From NCBI GenBank assembly GCA_013176395.1, contig JABMLP010000011.1, forward strand, positions 1,488,001 through 1,552,000: a stretch of 64,000 nt of DNA, given 5' to 3'. This DNA is from Venturia oleaginea. Its lineage: Eukaryota > Ascomycota > Dothideomycetes > Venturiales > Venturiaceae. Positions 63,421-64,000 of this stretch are shown here, piece after piece. Each line of letters begins with the position of its first letter. Positions within the stretch are counted from its first letter, which is position 1. The notes beneath the pieces were generated by a model. That model ran no database searches. It worked only from the letters and a program-made list of their open reading frames with translations, and was not told the DNA's origin. A program made the translations under genes and the position numbers.

Positions 63421-64000
63421 CTACCCTTGTGCATCGTCGCGCACGAGGGTCTGAAGTAGATGTACATGGCGAAGACATTACAAAGCTACCAGGCATAAGA
63501 GAAATCAAAGCAGCAAAGGATAGGATGGAAAGTACACCCTTCTTGATAGATACCTTGATCAATGGAACTTCTTTCACCGAATCCTTCTTTGATAACGGCT
63601 GCCTCCCTTATGCTGCTTTCAGCGAGAAGAGTGTCCAAACACATCGTCTACCGCGCATCCCAATTGACACCAAACAATTGGCACTGGCTAAAGAGAGCCA
63701 CGAGAACGGAGAAGACCTCCGTATTACGCACATGACCTACGCTACGATCGACATTGATGGTCGAGCAGAGCGAGTCTATGGGTATATAGTGAAAGGATTG
63801 AGCTTCCCTATTATCCTAGGCAAGGCATGGGCAGAGAGAAACTGGGTGCGATATATAGCAGCTAAGAGAAAGCTGCTTATTGGTCAAGGATCCCAGCGCA
63901 TCACGGTAAGAGAAAAGGGGTGGCTAGAACAGAACACCAAAGCGCGAGACCGGCTCGCTCACGTGCGGGCGGCTTGTCTAGTGTCAGGATCTGTATTTGC
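63376..64000 (+). CDS. gypsy A copy 2 Pol, N-terminal part (partial)
   Basis: The -1 frame opens after a TGA near 63375 and is uninterrupted to the window edge: VHRRARGSEVDVHGEDITKL, then SFFDNGCLPY-type protease sequence, then VKGLSFPIILGKAWAERNWV. No ATG start, so Gag-Pol fusion by frameshift is likely. Confidence 0.85.

Larger units (their letters stand above)
62117..64000 (+). mobile_element. Ty3/gypsy retrotransposon gypsy A, copy 2 (runs off the right edge)
   Basis: LTR 62117-62291, gag 62326-63420 and the start of pol, nearly identical to copy 1 on the minus strand at 11094-16671. The left flank is GGGCC. The 3' half is outside the window. Confidence 0.92.

Overview
This is a window from a filamentous ascomycete nuclear genome (Pezizomycotina). 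A Leotiomycetes-like origin is a guess. The reasons are short introns with GT..AG ends and CTAAC-type branch points, HET-domain genes, Fot1/pogo, MULE, Ty3 and Ty1-type transposons, and several in-frame stops of the C-to-T kind left by RIP. Host genes sit at both ends; about 8.7-42 kb is mostly nested transposons, and a second pair of DNA transposons lies at 52.6-55.9 kb.

Layout. 1-7.3 kb: a BZZ1-like F-BAR/C1/SH3 gene (minus, running off the left edge), DBP5 (plus) from a shared divergent promoter, then a broken HET-domain gene. 8.7-11 kb: LTR pieces, the 3' end of a Ty3 element with an antisense zinc-cluster ORF, and a solo LTR inserted in that ORF. 11.1-16.7 kb: a complete Ty3/gypsy element (gypsy A, minus). 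16.7-23.2 kb: a TIR element, two pogo-type transposases, and gypsy and LTR scraps. 23.2-26.2 kb: a decayed MULE. 27.5-28.3 kb: a possible small secreted protein gene and a solo LTR with a target duplication. 29.1-35.7 kb: an internally deleted pogo element and a decayed Ty3 element (gypsy B). 35.7-42.0 kb: an intact Ty1/copia element inserted in the last gypsy B LTR.

43.8-52.1 kb is a gene island: a mutated F-box-like gene, a CXC-domain gene, an hcs1/SMUBP2-type helicase, a DsbA-like oxidoreductase, small hairpin elements and degraded ORFs. 52.6-55.9 kb holds two pogo-type elements back to back. 56.5-62.0 kb has a small membrane protein gene, a four-exon HET gene and a six-cysteine secreted peptide gene. 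The window ends inside a second, nearly identical copy of gypsy A (plus) whose LTR begins 75 bp after that peptide gene.

Most notable signals: (1) the copia coding region carries 24 exact copies of a self-complementary 8-mer, TCG[TC][AG]CGA, spread over all three codon phases, which points to a nucleic-acid-level function; (2) a small hairpin repeat occurs in unusually long introns of two unrelated genes and in nearby flanks; (3) the antisense C-X2-C-X6-C-X10-C-X2-C-X6-C ORF carried by a Ty3 element; (4) the six-cysteine peptide gene beside a young retrotransposon. Coordinates come from reading the sequence by eye; splice sites were chosen by reading frame and consensus.
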